The notes beneath the pieces were generated by a model that was given only the letters and a program-made list of their open reading frames with translations, did no database searches and was not told where the DNA came from. Shown one piece after another: positions 1-14,370 of a stretch of 64,000 bases of DNA. Made by a program: the position numbers and the translations under genes. Within the stretch, counting starts at the first letter, position 1. Each line of letters begins with the position of its first letter. Source of the DNA: Cinclus cinclus (Eukaryota; Chordata; Aves; Passeriformes; Cinclidae). The stretch spans positions 21,810,131-21,874,130 of the forward strand of contig NC_085050.1 of the NCBI RefSeq assembly GCF_963662255.1, written 5' to 3'.

Positions 1-780
1 TATTGTAGCCAGAAAAGCATAAAATTTAGCACAGCTGCTTTTATCCTGTGTTTCAACACATTGTCATTTCTGTCAAGCAAAGTACAGATGACAATAGTGT
101 CAGTAGACTTTACTAAAAGATTAATGGGCCCATCTGTCAGTATACTTGTTTCCTAGTCACATGCTAGCTTGAGTCCGGGTGTCTACAAAGCATCTCAATA
201 CACTGACATTTATATCCACTGTACATCAAAGGGAAAGGAAAGAATCCTAAGGAAAACGGTCCTTCAATCAAGAAACCAATACATGTAAAAAAATAATAAA
301 AAAATATAATTTCCTGTATTACTGACTAAATCCAGAGGAAAATAGTAGAAAAATATCTAAGGAAGTTAAAACATAAGTGTCATAGTGTCAAGACCATTTC
401 CTTCTGGGATGTTTGAATTGCAAAAATCAACTTTTAGAAAGAGAGAGCAGAAACCGTAAGAGCTGATGCCCTCTTGTACATTCACCCACCTAAGGTCCTA
501 CAGATGCTTAGTGCCTCACACCCCACCCCATGGATGGCCGGCTGAGACCTGTTCTGTTCAATTCTTCAGGGGCCAGAGGCAGCAGGAAGACCAAGAGCAT
601 TTTAGAAATCAGCATCTTCAAACCTGAGGCAGCAAAGAGTGAAGTATTTTCTCTGGTTCCTTGTAACTGTTCAGTGATTCCCCTGCAGATCCCATGAAAG
701 TCAGTGAGAACTGAGACCCTAATTTCCTCTTTTGTTCACCCAAAGCTCCCTGTCTTGGGCCACGCTGTGCCATTATTATT

Positions 781-798
781 AAAAAAAAAAAAAAAAAA
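781..798 (+). repeat. A18 homopolymer
   Basis: Eighteen consecutive A follow an ATT triplet run. It could be an isolated microsatellite. No recognisable retroposon body lies directly upstream, so I do not call it a SINE or processed-pseudogene tail. Confidence 0.9.
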
Positions 799-1680
799 GG
801 TCCTTTGGCACATATATTTAAATTCCACAGAAATTCAAGAGGGAAATAGTGAGAAAATTATATTGAATTATTATCAAAGTGCTGCTTCTATAACTGGAGT
901 TTTCTGAAGTCTGATTCAATCTTTCCAAAGTCTGTTCCTATTTATTTTCTAGTGGAAATAGTAATACATTTACATATTTCAACCTGATACTATGATATAT
1001 TAAAAACTGAGTTTAGCTTAAGCTGAGAGATCATGAATACTGTAATTATGTCAAAGTAAGTTTTATAAGTCAAGGAAATATTTTACTCTTTCAATGCACA
1101 ATCACAGTGATAATAAATCTGAAGTTCAAAGAACTTGAGTGTGTGAACACTATTCTAATCCTGTATGACACTAGTGTTACAAGTAAGTACACCATGCAAT
1201 TTCCAAGGTGTACATTTTAACATGCAAGTTCTTATTAGACAAAATTATTTTCCAAATAATTTCATTAAGGGGAAGGGGAAAATAGTTTAAATTTTCCCAT
1301 ATAATACACATGCTACCCTTTGAATGTCACATCTTTAATCTCCAGTATCTCCTCAGGCCAAGTAATTTACGATGTAGAAAGACCAGCAGAGTTCTTGCTG
1401 AATCAGCAGGTTCACTGCCCAACTCCTGACACATGAGGCTCACCAGCTCCTCTCAATCGAACACTCACATGCAAACTGCTTCCTGAGAAAGGTCGATGGC
1501 TGACTGAACTACCTGCTGTGGCTCAAAAAAGCCTCAACTAAATAGTTTACAATGCAGCTAAAACAAGGAGAAAGATATCCATCTTCCCAGTGTTCATTTT
1601 GGGCTATTAATTGATCAACTCTATCTCCAAACCCTTCCATTTGCTGTCAGTGGAAAGTGGTGGGGTTCCCCCGAGGCACA

Positions 1681-1698
1681 CTGGACTTGCCAGTCCAG
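1681..1698. repeat. 7-bp-stem hairpin
   Basis: The arms ctggact and agtccag are perfect complements around the 4-base loop tgcc, in a locally GC-richer patch (about 1655-1760). A stem this short is expected by chance in 64 kb; no function is implied. Confidence 0.8.
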
Positions 1699-4058
1699 CT
1701 GCAGCTCCTACATGCCACCTCAAGGAGCCTCTCCCTCTTTACTGACAGCAGGGGAAATGACACAACCTAACCTCCAATCTTAGGTGCCTACAACAGACAT
1801 TCCTCAAAACCATAACAATGAAAAATTAATCTCCTCTCTGTAGATCTATTTCAATCTTACTGTTGGTGAACTCATTCCCCCTTCCTTCCAAAGTTCTACT
1901 GGCACTTTTTTTTTTTCTGGTCCAAACAGTATTTATCTGAGGGCCACTTTTCTTGATAAAGTTTTGATAGCTGTGCAGCCACTTTTCAACTTACAATTTT
2001 ATGAACTGAAAAAACTCAAGGCTCAAGAAAAGTTTTTTCATCATCACGCTTATTCTATAGGTTTAAACATCAAAGGGATATCATCACATGCACTTAATTT
2101 TGATTATGTCCTCTTGGGTGCAGTCTTCTCTTTCACTCAGCTGTTTAGCATCAAAAATACAGTGATTTTGCAAGTTGAGAATCTAATTCCACTGCACTTT
2201 AGATAATGTAAGGTACAGAATGGAGTCCTAGCGAACTAATTGCAGTTTAGACAATGAACAGTTTTCAGTGAAACGTTGTGTCTTTAAAGAAGTTTAATTG
2301 CTTGGAGTACTCTGATTTTATGCATTACTACCCAGATTGTCATATTCTCCTGGAATGGTTCAGTCAGGCAAAAAATTTCATAGTTCAAAAGATTTTTTTA
2401 TTATTACTTTGTACCATTTAATGTAATTTTGGGACTAGGTGTTCTCATTTATGCCTGTATAGCATAATGCCTTTGGGCAATTTTTAACACTGTCTTTGAC
2501 AATGTCCAAGAGACTGACATAATTCCCAGGAGAATTATATTGATACTGCTAGCACTTATCATTTGTCATGGAACTAGTGCAGTAGTTCACCTCCGAGAGT
2601 AGCTGCCTCCTACATTTCACAGACATCAAACATTTTTTCAATATCTCACGTTAAAATCTCATCAAGAATACTGTAAACCAGTTTAGAGTCTTCCAGTCAA
2701 AATGTTGTGAAACCCCACAACACCGAGTTTGCTCATTATGTAATATTTTGCTATGAAAGAAATGATAATTGTTGAGAACAAATTGGATCACATTTTGTTT
2801 CTCTGCTCTGTTGGAATTCTCTCGGGGTTCATTACTAGATAGCTACAGAAAACAGCAATCCCAGAAATCATACTGGAGAACAAAATTTTCCTTAATTGTT
2901 CCTTAACTAGCCTGCCCAGGTTGATCTTGAGGTGAAGGCAGTAGACTCCCACATCCTGATATGTAAGTAGTTATTTACTGCTTTCAATTTTACATTTGTC
3001 CTGCTGGCACTACTAATGTTATTATTCATAAAGTGCATTTACATTTTCTACTAGCATGCAACAAGGTCCTTTTAGACTGTACTGACATGGACTGGAATCC
3101 ACATATATTCCCTTCAAGATGACATTTCCAGGAAGCAACAAGTAGTAACTCGAAAAAAAATTGAAAAAGCTTAAGGGAGTACTTCCAACATGCCTATTTT
3201 TCTGAGAAGAATTTTGGTCCAGCCGTGAAAGAGTGTAAGTGTTCATATATCAAATCAACAGCAACACCAACTTTCCTAGTGGGGTTCAAGAAATCCATAA
3301 TAGCTTTTCAAGCTAATAAAATACATAAGTATAAGCTTTCAAGCTTACTGTTCAGCAAATGAATGGAAGAAATTGTAAAAAGAAAACATATCAAAATAAT
3401 TTTTCATTACTAAATTAATTAGGCAATTTTATCACATAAGAAGTATTTTGAATATCAAAATCTATCAAGCAAGGACCTTGGAAGTCTACAGGTGGTTTCC
3501 GTGAAATGGAAAAGTTATTTAAGGCTTATAAATTAAATATGGAACTGCTTTTGTTTGCTCTGATGATGCTGTTCTCTTCAGTGATTTTGAATGAGGCTGA
3601 AACATAGACCATTCTTTTACTGCAACAACAACATCTAATTTCAAAATGTTCATTATGCCAAACCAAGGGCAGAATAATTCACTTGTATGCTAAACATATG
3701 TCAAGAAACATGCTACAAACAGCTGTTAGACAGGTAATAATAGAGAACATCTTTATTTCCCTGCAGTTCATCTGCTTCCTCTCTTTGCCCATGAACTTAA
3801 AGTTTTGAATCCATAAGCTAATGTTACAGCCCTTTGAAATTTATCTTTTTGGCACTTTTGGAAAAAGACTGAGAAAAATTTCATTTGGATGTAATTAGTG
3901 TCAGTGGAAAATAGTTTTACCTACCCTGATATTCCCTGGAGGTAATGTTCTCACATTTGAATCTTATATGGCAGCATTTTAATAGCATGACCTACCACAA
4001 TTCAGTAGCAAGTTCCACTAGAAGATGGAGCCTCAATTCAACACGTACTAAATAAGCC

Positions 4059-4320
4059 CTATGCATTGGCTCCGGGTGCCATATGCAGGAAGGGATTAAC
4101 TGTGCCATGCTGCAGACCCATGAGTTTATTCCATGGAAAGTCATCCCTCCTCTCAAAGCACTGCAATACCTGCCATGTATAATCCAGCACTAATTCACAG
4201 TGGCGAAGGCAAAGGCGCTTCCAGAGACCCTGAGCTCCAGCAAACACGGTGCCAGCATAGGGTCAATTCAGCCTGGCTGGCACCCAAATTCAGCCAAAAT
4301 GAAGTTCGCCTCTAATGAAA
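4059..4320. other. GC-richer segment bounded by an imperfect inverted repeat
   Basis: Left end has ttggct then gggtgcca (4066-4081). Right end has tggcaccc then agccaa (4278-4297), the reverse complement with a five-base length difference in the spacer. Two opposite-strand frames of 60-62 codons overlap inside. It could be a decayed small non-autonomous DNA transposon of about 230 bp or a chance inverted repeat. No convincing target-site duplication is visible in the flanks. Confidence 0.25.
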
Positions 4321-6012
4321 AATATTCAGCGATCTGAGGAACAGAAAGGACTGCTAGAGAAGACTGTTCAGCATCCTGGATTAAATCCTCTCTTTTTCGA
4401 AGCTGCTCTGCTAGGTTCAACACCATACAAGTTACTTCTGATTCAAATAAAGACAGCTGGAAAGTACTTAGTCTAAACCATATAGGAAAGAGAAAGGATC
4501 AGTTCAGAGGACAGCTGAAGAGACAACTCATCTAATGTTTATAAAATATGGGCACAATATTTTATAAGTGTTAATATATATATTGTAAGTGTTTAAAGCA
4601 GAGTCTATGAGACAGGCAAAGGCAGAAGAGGGAGGGCTGCTGTGGTGTCATGCCAAGATGCAATCCAGGCTACAAGCACCTCTTTTTGGCATGTCCTGCA
4701 GCAGACCTGGTGCAAGGATTGCCTATGCTGAGTATTCTATTGCATCAGAAGAATTAAATACATTGCAGAAGGATTCTGCACAGTACTCTGGCTGTTATAC
4801 AATTACTGTATGACCAGCATAGGAGCCTCCTCATACAGGTCAACAGTGGAAACTCTGATAATTAACATTTATTCTGTGTGCTTCCCCAACAAAACTATTG
4901 AGCTTATCTGAGTGTACTAGGCCTGCAAACCTCCACATCATAGTGCAGCAGCTAAGCTGCCCCATCTTAATGCATTTGAAACGATGACAAGTTTATTCCA
5001 AAGCACAGGGAAAGATAGTAGTTTAGAAAATCTGAACAAACATAGGAGAGGCACTCAGATTCCCTGTCTCTTCTACTTATGAAGGCAGGAAGAGGTGCCT
5101 GTAGTCTTCTCAGAATTTCCTCCCTGCCCTTACTCACAAGTGTCAAGCCATCTGTTCAAACCACACAATTGGTATATTGGTACCCATTGATGGGTACACA
5201 GATGAAACAATAAACAAGAACTAAAATAATTCTATGCTTTGTGCAGAACTATTAAGGAAATCACTTTTCATAATTTTGTTATAAAGATCAGAACAATATG
5301 TGACAAAATAAAAGTGCTGGACTCTAATGTTTAAAGCTCAACATTTTATCTTTCACACCTCTGCAAGTACAATTGTTGAAGACAGAGCTGAAAGACAATT
5401 ACATTGTCTTATACATACCAAGTTGCAATAATCTATTTAAATTAACATTTAGTTTAGAAGACCTTTTACAGAAGAGAAACAGTTTCCTGAACACAGATTT
5501 CCAAAGCTTCCTCCCGTCCTAAACCTTCCATTCAGGATCAGCCAGACAAGCTCCCCACTCCTCTGGGCCTGAGGGGCAGAATTTGCTCCTGCCATTAAGT
5601 ATGACAATGACACTAAATGGGACTTGTCCATTTTGGACTACAGAGATTTCTTTGCTTTCTTTTCTGTCTCTTTAAATTATGTCATACCTGGATGGTTACA
5701 CTGGAAACAATTGGTTAATCTTTGGTCAGGGCTGAAAGGCAGGTGAAGAATGCCTGAAACATTAGCTGTAAAATCTTTCATTGTGATTTTCTAATCACTG
5801 TGAGAGCAGTAATTTTGGCATGAAGGAAGATCTAATAGGCAAATCGAAACTAATAAAAAAATAATGAAGCCCACTTCCAATGATTTAATCAATTATCTGA
5901 ATGCCCTCAAAAGACTTTAAAGACAACATCTGGAAAAGATAAAATGTTTCTTTGTAGCAAGAGAATATACTCCCTTAAAAAAACCTCATCAAAATCAGCC
6001 AGCCAAATTTAA

Positions 6013-6035
6013 AAATAAATAAATAAATAAATAAA
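6013..6035 (+). repeat. (AAAT)5 microsatellite
   Basis: Five AAAT units plus a trailing AAA, following an A-rich lead-in at 6011. Confidence 0.9.
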
Positions 6036-7017
6036 GTAATGAAACAGAGCGTCATTTACTTAGAGAAAAAAACATGTCATCAGAACACAAACTTGAGAAC
6101 TCCTGACATTTAGAAAAGAATAGAGTATTTCTGAGGAACCATGCCTTTCAGATGTTACCATACCTCTTTACTCAGTGTACAAATGTGCACACTCTCAACT
6201 CAGTGCTGTGTTTATCCTAAATACTGCCTTCCCAGACCTCAGACAAGAATGCCATGGACATTACTCCCTTTGGAGGTGCCATTATTTTGTCATTGCCTTG
6301 CCATGATCCCTGCTCCAGTTGGACACTCCTGAATCTCTCTGTCAGTAAAGGCTGAGTTGCTTTATTACCTACAAGATACAATCGATCAAGAATTACAATA
6401 ACCACACAAAACTAGTCTGAACAAATAAAATCAAAACTGCCCCCAAAAAGAATGTCCATAAAACACCATCACCCCGTTCTTTTTTATCCTTTTCTGTTGT
6501 TTTTGGGTCTACATGTCCTTCATTAACAGATCTTGTCTGGAAGATCAGAGTATAAATAAATCCAGAAGACATTCTACTGCTGAGAGTAATCTCTATGTGC
6601 ATGAAGCTTTTGAGATTTTCTTAACATGCCCAATATGAGGTAGAATGAATCATGACCTGCACAGGACTCACTCCTGTCTCTAATACAAGGAGACACAAGA
6701 CCTTCAGGGCAGGAACGTTTTCTTATCTGTTTTGCACTTCCACCCTCCCAACACAGCTAGCGCTTAGTTTGAGAAGATAACTAGCTGAATATCTCCATGG
6801 GCCCTCCCCTAGATATGGGAAACTAGCAAAGAAAAACACAAACAAAATGCCATGGATTTCTTTAATCTGTGAGTAGCCCAAATAAAGCACCTGCTCCCTT
6901 CAGAGCACTTTACCAGTCAATCTCACTCAATATTTAGGAGACTTATAAGCTCTGTTTGCATTTCCTTTCCCTGCAAGGATACAGAAATATTACTAATGCG
7001 TTTGTTATCAGTTACTA

Positions 7018-7031
7018 CTACTTTAAAGTAG
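7018..7031. repeat. 14-bp perfect palindrome
   Basis: The sequence ctactttaaagtag is self-complementary. It is AT-rich and close to chance expectation. Confidence 0.85.
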
Positions 7032-7590
7032 ACTTAATTTGAGGCAAAATTCTATCTTTCATCAGGACTACTTTTTTTATGAGAAATGTGCTGGAATAGG
7101 CTTGTTAGTATTAAAGCTGTCACATTCATCAGCTGGAAACAATACCCAAAGTCTCAGTTTTGGTATTACCTAGTCATGATTTGGAGTAGATAAGGATATA
7201 AAAAAATGTGCTCCTTGATTAATTTATAAACAAAGTTGGATAACTGAAGAGAAGTTGACATTAAACAAAGCAACCTTCAGGGAACATCCTGAGTTCTTGC
7301 AGCTCTACTGGGAAATATTCTGCAGGACTCCAAAAAAGCTTATTTATCAAGGTAAAATATGTCAAGGAGGAGTTATGCAGATATAGCTTGAAAACAGTAC
7401 AGCTTTTAAAAACAATCCTTGAGGTATTGTGAGGACTCTTCCCCAGAGAAAACCATTTAAAATGCCATACAAAAAACAAATAGAAGTAATCAAGTTGTAA
7501 AATGATAGAAGAACAAACAGCAATAATAAGACAAGGACAAATACATAGCTCTGGTTCATGAAAAAAAAATAAAATAGAACAGTAAATACT

Positions 7591-8030
7591 GAGTCCAGAG
7601 AGCCTACACTGGCACTTTTCACCTGCCTTCCCATATGCCCTCCTGTCTTAACAATTCCGCCACTACCTCTACCACCGCTTTGCAGCTTTAACCTTTTCTT
7701 CTCCCCTTCCTCACACAAGATGGGCCTTTCTTTTCCTTGCACCCTACCCCTATGCCACACCTGGTGTCATCCAACTGAGAAGGAAGAGGAGGAACAACCT
7801 GAGAAGAGAACTAGTCCAGAAAGCCAGGGCTTTCTGCAAGGCTTTGGTAAACAATGCTGGTGGGGTGGGAAGGCTGAGGCAAGCAACATCCACAGCCCCA
7901 CCTGGTCCTCCCTGGCAGGAGCACTAAAACTTGCCTACCTTGTGTCTACTGTCTGAGAGGTACCACAGGCTCCCAGACACTCTCTGACTCAGCCTGAAAA
8001 AGAAGAAACAGTCCATTATTTCCAGCAATA
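7591..8030. other. GC-richer, pyrimidine-biased unique patch
   Basis: This patch is more GC-rich than its surroundings, with a C/T-rich first half (about 7617-7755) and then a mixed part. A 78-codon plus frame (7720-7956) and a 132-codon minus frame (7362-7760) cover it. The minus frame is basic at its start and then runs through a phenylalanine/leucine/valine-rich stretch encoded by an A-rich tract, the usual signature of a chance frame. Not recognised as a repeat family. Confidence 0.35.
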
Positions 8031-11000
8031 ACTTTTAGACTCTAAGCAATGGCCGACTAAGAGCTACAGGTACATGCTTTACCTGGAGGTTGTAAATTCC
8101 TGGATGACATTCAACAACAACAGCCTTTTGTTACCTTACCAGGAAAACACAACATAGAAAATACTAGGGATTTTTTTTACTTAATTAGAAGATACCACTC
8201 CAAGTGTTATGTCAACAGCAGTTTAATGTTGACAACACAACTGCCCAGACTAAATAGACACAATGTGCAAGCGCGTGCAAATATTCTTACATCTGCTTCT
8301 GCATGCAGCAAGTCTAGAAAATCAGCACTAGTATTTGATTCAGTGGGGAGAGTAAAAAAGGTCCTTCCACTTCAATATTAATTTGCCAAGTTTTTATACA
8401 ACACAACATGAAACAAACATAGATCATGCAAGAACCTTAAACTGAACCTAACAATCTTTTACTCAAACTTATGTTAACAGTGAAACCAGAAGATGCAGCT
8501 TTCCCAAAGCAAATTTTTGGCTAGTCGGAGATGAGCTTCTTAATACTTTCATCTTCCTTATTTTGGATAGTCCTTTTAGGCCAGCTCTGATGTTTGAGAT
8601 AAGTAATGGAGGGTATTAAGACACAATGTATATAAAGCAAACACATTGATCTATTGGTAATTGCTTTCTTCAGTCAAATGTTGATAAAATTTTTGAAGCC
8701 AATCCCTCAGTAATCATAATTTTTAACTCCAACCCCGAGAGAGAGTATGCAATGCACATCCCTAGATTTAATACTATTATAAGATTAGTGTCTAGGAAAA
8801 TCTTTACAAAAAGTTTACTGCATTAGGAAACACTTTATACAGAGCTTGAGGACTAATTTATTGGAACTAAAATAATGCAGAACACCCCATGACATTCTCA
8901 GACAATGAACAGGAATCAGGCAACTTGGAGTAGAATCAGAATCAAAAGGGCTGTGAATTTCAAGGCTACCCAAAGATCTCAAGTCTGTGCAGCAGTCCAT
9001 TATACATTTTTGCAAAGCTAAAACTTTGGATTTAGCTAGAAAGAAGTATGGAAGCCTTTTTAATACAAGACTCTTCCAACTCATCATCACAAATAAAAGG
9101 ATCATTAGGATTACAAAGACAAATCTGATTTTTAAATTGCAGAACAAATCTTTCTTCTATAGAAGCTGTAGTGTATGTATATAGATATGAGACAGCTTTC
9201 TTTCACCATCATATCTTTAGTTCAGATTTAGGCTTATAAGAATTGTTTTCAGAGGTAACTTTTTATCCTTTTTTAGTTCTTGTCTTCTTCCTTTCAGACA
9301 TTTAATTTTAGAAACAGTCTCCTCATCTCAAATACGATCTGTCCAAATGTGACCTTTTCTACCTTAACAATTCCTCTCTTCTTTATCTTTCCTAAGGCAT
9401 TTCAAAATTCCCCTACACTTTCTGTCTCTTGGGATCTCCCATAAAAAACAAACAAGAAAAAACTTGCTTGCAAACATAATAAAAAAGGAATTCTTTTGAA
9501 TTTCCACCATGATCAAAATAATGACAGAAAATATGTCAGGTTGCACTGAAGCTCTTTAACTCCTTACTTGACATATTCTGGAATTTTGAAAGGTTTGCAC
9601 TAGGAAACTAGTTATCACTTAGTCTAGTTTAGCAAGCCAAAAAAAGATCATTGAAAGATATAGAAATTTTGTTGTTCTTCTGATGAAAAATAATACAAAA
9701 GTCTCACACCCATAATTTAAAAAGTATCTAGGTGTCATTTCTCAGTCACTATAGCATTAAATGAGGAGCAACTCCTTCATCAGGATTTATGGGATTATCT
9801 GGCACTCCACCCACAAATATAGATTAGTACTAGTTATTGAAAACAAAGTCCTTATTATAAAGATTTCCAAGAATTTCAGCTAGCAATAGAATCAAGTGGA
9901 TATATATGATTGCTAATATACTTTAGAAAGTAAGATTTGAGCCTTTGCTTTGCTAGACACTAAGGGTTTTTTCCATTTTTTTCTATTTTTTTTTCCCCAT
10001 TACTAGCTTCTAAATGAAATTACCATCTTATGATAATACAGGATCTTAACAAGTCACCCTCTCCTCTATCTTTTCTTCTTCCTCTTCTCTAGGTTTTCTT
10101 TTAAAGTTAAAGCTTATTTTCTCTATAAGATAGTTTCTTTTTTAAACTTCATGGTTTTCCATTCCAATTACTGAACTGGAGCTTTGGGGGCATCTAATTA
10201 AATGTTCTAAAACTGCTCCCAATTAATATCATTCTATTTCAGTTTAAATTGTCTTCCACCTGAAAGGGTTTATAATTGCTTTCTAATTGCTAAGTTAGTC
10301 TTTTCAAAACACCAAGTAGACACCCATTAGTGATGTGAGCTACAGTGTGCTTAACTCAAGTTAAATCACTGCCTTCATAACTTAGGTTTTCCATTTCTCA
10401 TAGATTCTATAGAATGAATAAATTTTGTAGTTTGCCTCCGTGTTTTGCTGCAGAAATCAGCTTTTACCCTCCAATGTTTTTAAAATACTGATCAATGTAA
10501 ATTAATGTAATAAACACAAGGAGTGTTAATTTTCTGTTTCATTTAAATACTCATGAAACTGTGGGTTGGATGCCAATATCATCTTGTGAGGAAAAAAACG
10601 GAGAAATTACAGTAGTTGCCGGTTTGTTTTCCAGCTACTTTAGAAGGAGAAAGGGAATTTAATAACTAATTATGACACAGGAAAAACATAACTTTAAAGC
10701 CATTCAATCTCTTTTATAATATTTTCATTTCAGAATACACACTGCTTCTTCAGACCCCAACTTTGACTTATTAACACATGTGTGAGTGAATCTGAAGTTG
10801 AATGACACAAAATTACATAACACATTTTTATCTGCACGCAAATGAACACTATAACTGGAATTCTTACTGCCTGGAATGACTTTGGTTACTTTTTTTTTCC
10901 CCCTGCAGAAGAGGGCTATATTTGAAGGCCTCTTTAGAATGAAGAGCAAGAAATCATCCTGTACTTTTCAGAGTTTTCATTATCTAATTTCTTTCTTACT

Positions 11001-11679
11001 ACCATGACCAAATTCTAATGGAGAAATATGAAAAGTTAATGCAGGACGTTTCTTCAACCCTCCTCCAGTTACAAAGTCTGGAGTTCAAATTTATTAATAC
11101 ACTTTTGACAAAAATTCTTCATACTGAAATCATTCATCATTTGAATTAATATTAGAAACAGACACACTTCAAAGGAATAGAAGACTAGTTCAGATAAGTA
11201 CACAAAATCTGAAAGCTCAACTAGACATCTTAGTCCTAGAAAATCCTCAAATATGCTGGCTGACACTAAAAAAAATAGGTGTTACAGAAATACTGAAAAG
11301 CTGAAGAAGGATGAGCCACCACTCTCATAAGAGAGAGCAGATTGTGACAAAACTCTAATAGATGGGAAATCTCAAGAAAAAAAAAAATAAAAGGGAGAGT
11401 TACAGAAAGAAAGTGCAAAATCTGAAATGCAAGTTAACAATCCAAACTGAGCTCAGAATGGCTATGATTATCTTCCTTTTGATGCTGCAGGTAATTCAGG
11501 TATTTAATTCTGCAATGTACCCACTGACTTATTTTTGTATCATTGTTTGAGCTGTTCAGTAGAAATAAACTTAGTCAACAGCTGAGCTTCTACCCAACAG
11601 CAGTCTTGAAGGAACATTGAGACCAAATTTGATCATGAAGGAGGGTATCTGTGTATTGAAAAACAGGCAAGTTCAAGGT
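8031..11679. other. Unique AT-rich non-coding DNA
   Basis: Nothing recognisable was seen. It includes a T-rich zone around 9970-10145. Open frames (60-110 codons) lack any family similarity. Confidence 0.6.
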
Positions 11680-11940
11680 ATGGTCTTACTGGAGAAAGTC
11701 CAGCAAAGGGTCACTAAAATGATGAAAGGACTGGAACATTTCTCCTTTGAGGAATAGCTCAGAAGCTGTGACTGCTTAGCACGGAGCAAAGAAGGTTCAG
11801 TAGAGTCTTATCAATGTATGTAAATACCTGAAGGGAGAGTACAAAAAGAACAGAGACAGACTTGTTCTAATGATGCCCAGTGACAGAACCAGAGCCAATG
11901 GACCTAAGTGGTGGAACACAAGTAAATTTCAAATCCAAAT
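11680..11940 (+). mobile_element. CR1 LINE fragment, end of ORF2 and start of 3' UTR
   Basis: The plus strand follows the CR1 pattern in order: 'gagaaagtccagcaaaggg' (11693 on), 'actggaacatttctcctttg' (about 11730), 'aaatacctgaagggag' (11823) and 'gcccagtgacagaacc' (11875). These belong to the C-terminal end of CR1 ORF2 just before the 3' UTR. The copy is truncated at both ends, has no typical 8-mer tail and carries many substitutions, so it is an old immobile insertion. Confidence 0.85.
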
Positions 11941-14370
11941 CATAGCTTCTGCTGATTCAATATTCAGCTATTTAAAAAACTGAGGACATTTTTATGACAG
12001 TGGGATTACTTCAAGTTTTCTAAAATACATCCCTCACGCTCCATTCATGCGCACTTCATCATTTAAAAACAGGAATCTATAATTCAAAAGAAAATTGAAT
12101 GTCCTCATTACATAAGATATTAGCAGTTCCAGTTTGATACAGTAATGCTCTCAAGTGTAGAACCTATGTTTACAAAAAGGGCCAAAATGACCTTTTTTCT
12201 TAAAGAAACAAACAAACAACCCCAACCAAGGAATCCTCACAAAATGGAGTTTCTTAGTCCAGACTTTTAATCTGAAGAGGCAGTTTTATTTCTGCAATAA
12301 GACTTGCATTTCTAACACAGTCATGTGCCTGTGTGCTTTGCAGAAATACACAGTTTCTGCATTATTAATAACACAAAAGCCTCCATTACCTGTCATAAAG
12401 AATTTCAGTTTTCAACATTTTTCTGATAGCAGTGTTAATTTCCTGAAGTACCAAGATATTCCCGATGCTCTCAGCATTTGAAAATGCATCTATCAGCACT
12501 GAACTTTGCTGTAGAACTGATATTAAAAGTCTACCTTATGTACTGTTGAACAAGACCACATAAATCTAAGATGCCATTTCACAATTTTTAACCTTCTCTC
12601 TGACAAGACAATCACAAAAAGAATGTTACAACTAAAAAGGTGAAGGCAGAAATGCACTTCCAGAGTTTACTAGAAAGTTAGGTGGTTATTCACTTCTGAG
12701 GAAGGTATTATCCCAAGACTGATCTAAGGAGGAACATTTCTTTAGTTGCATTCATTTCACATAATACAGTGGCTGATTTTCTTCCTTAATCAAGAAATCA
12801 TTCTTCTTTTAAACACAAAACCTGTTTAAATTGAACAATGTTTTCAGATTTTAACATTTTTGGTCATGAGTTATCCTTCACCCAAATGTTATTATTTTGT
12901 GAGCTATGACCTTCTAACAATGTTTGAGATAAATGATTGTATGAGAAAACAAGGAGACAAGAAGAGCAGTGTTTACACATTCAGTAAATATCTGAACTTA
13001 TAAATTTCAGGATTTTCCAGAAACTAACTGACACTTTCAGTAGCTTTAGCACCTATCAACAAATTCTTTTTACTGTAGAAGTAGATCAGACTAGTTTTTA
13101 CAGAATGATTTCTCTTAAACTTTTTTTCAGTCTTTATCTTTCCAAAGACTGCACACTGCTGTTATGTGTGCCTGAGATCCTTAGGAAAGACCTTCAGCCT
13201 TCCTACTTCTGTGGCATTCACTAAAATATTATTCAGGATTCTCTAACTTTTATCTAGCTATTATTTCTGCTTAAAACTGTATTAAGTCATAAACCCATTA
13301 ACAGTCAATAGTTAAAAAAAATCAAATTGACTTTGAAATATTGAAGCATCTGGGAAAACTACTATAGGCAAATTTTACTTGCAAATTGGTTCATTAATTT
13401 TTCTATATAGGAAGAATTTTAAAGAAATTCTGGAACTAGAAATAACTAATAATTTTTATTCAGGATGGTATTCCTCCGGAGACTGATAAAATGACAGAAA
13501 AACATGTGCTTTAAATAAATTATAAAAAAAAAAAGGCAAGCAAAACAACCAAAACCACAAAAACCTTACCAAACTATATATTAGAAAAACTCTAAATCTT
13601 CTCATTTAAAATCTAAATTTTGATGTGCATGCAATAATTATTTTTTTCTATTATGCATTGGTTTGAACAGAATTTGATAGCAAAACTTTGAATTTTCAGT
13701 GTATCCTTATCAGCTTTATTTCTAATCTGGTTAATGAAAACACGCATTTTGTTCATGCTAGTTATTTTTTATTTTCCATTATTTTAATAATAAATTTAAA
13801 ATACAAAATCTCCAGGCCAACAAAAGATAACTCTCCCACAGACCTCACATCTTCACACTCATATATGGAACAAAATATACTTATTCCAAGTATTTTTCCT
13901 CTCTTCATATTTAGAATATGATGCTTTAAATATTGAAGCTGCATTATTAGTTTAACTTAAAACCATGCACAATAACACATGTCATGGTGTATATGGCCCA
14001 GTTAGCAAGAGTTAGCTACACCAGGACTTCAGTGAGGAAAATCTTTGTAAAACTTTTGTAAAACAATTTAAAAATATAAGTAACAACTCACTGTGTGATT
14101 TAGGACTGAACACTAAAGGGTAATAAGGACCTTGCAAAAAAAATGGGGTACTTGGATATTATTTTTCCATCCTGCTTTGATAAGAGGTACTTTGTTATTC
14201 TTTTGCATCCCTAAATGGTAGAAGGTAGTAGAGACTTCTCTTGGCCACGTGCAACAAGTTGCAGGTGGAATCTAGGGAGGAAGGTGCAGGCAAATATGTC
14301 TTGGATTTCCCAGCTCTGGATCCCTGGTCTCCACTGCTCCCCCAAAGACAGACTCATCTCCAAGAGCAGG

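Larger units (their letters stand above)
1..4058. other. Unique AT-rich non-coding DNA
   Basis: No gene or recognisable transposon was seen. The stretch holds an A18 run at 781-798 and a short hairpin at 1681-1698. Open frames here (67-80 codons at 704, 1964 and, on the minus strand, 3022-3246) show no family similarity and are of chance length. Confidence 0.6.
4321..7590. other. Unique AT-rich non-coding DNA
   Basis: No gene or mobile element was recognised. It includes an AAAT microsatellite at 6013-6035 and a 14-bp palindrome at 7018-7031. Frames of 60-74 codons in the region look like chance frames. Confidence 0.6.

Noticed and set aside
711..722. ctgagaccctaa matches the core of the miR-125 family
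   Set aside because: Only 12 bases match, and no complementary arm lies within 100 bp on either side, so no precursor hairpin can form.
781..798. A18 as the tail of a retrocopy or SINE
   Set aside because: No retroposon body, tRNA-like promoter boxes or target duplications are visible next to it.
7362..7760. 132-codon minus frame with a hydrophobic, membrane-like stretch
   Set aside because: The hydrophobic part comes from an A-rich tract read antisense (Phe/Leu/Val codons), a common artefact.
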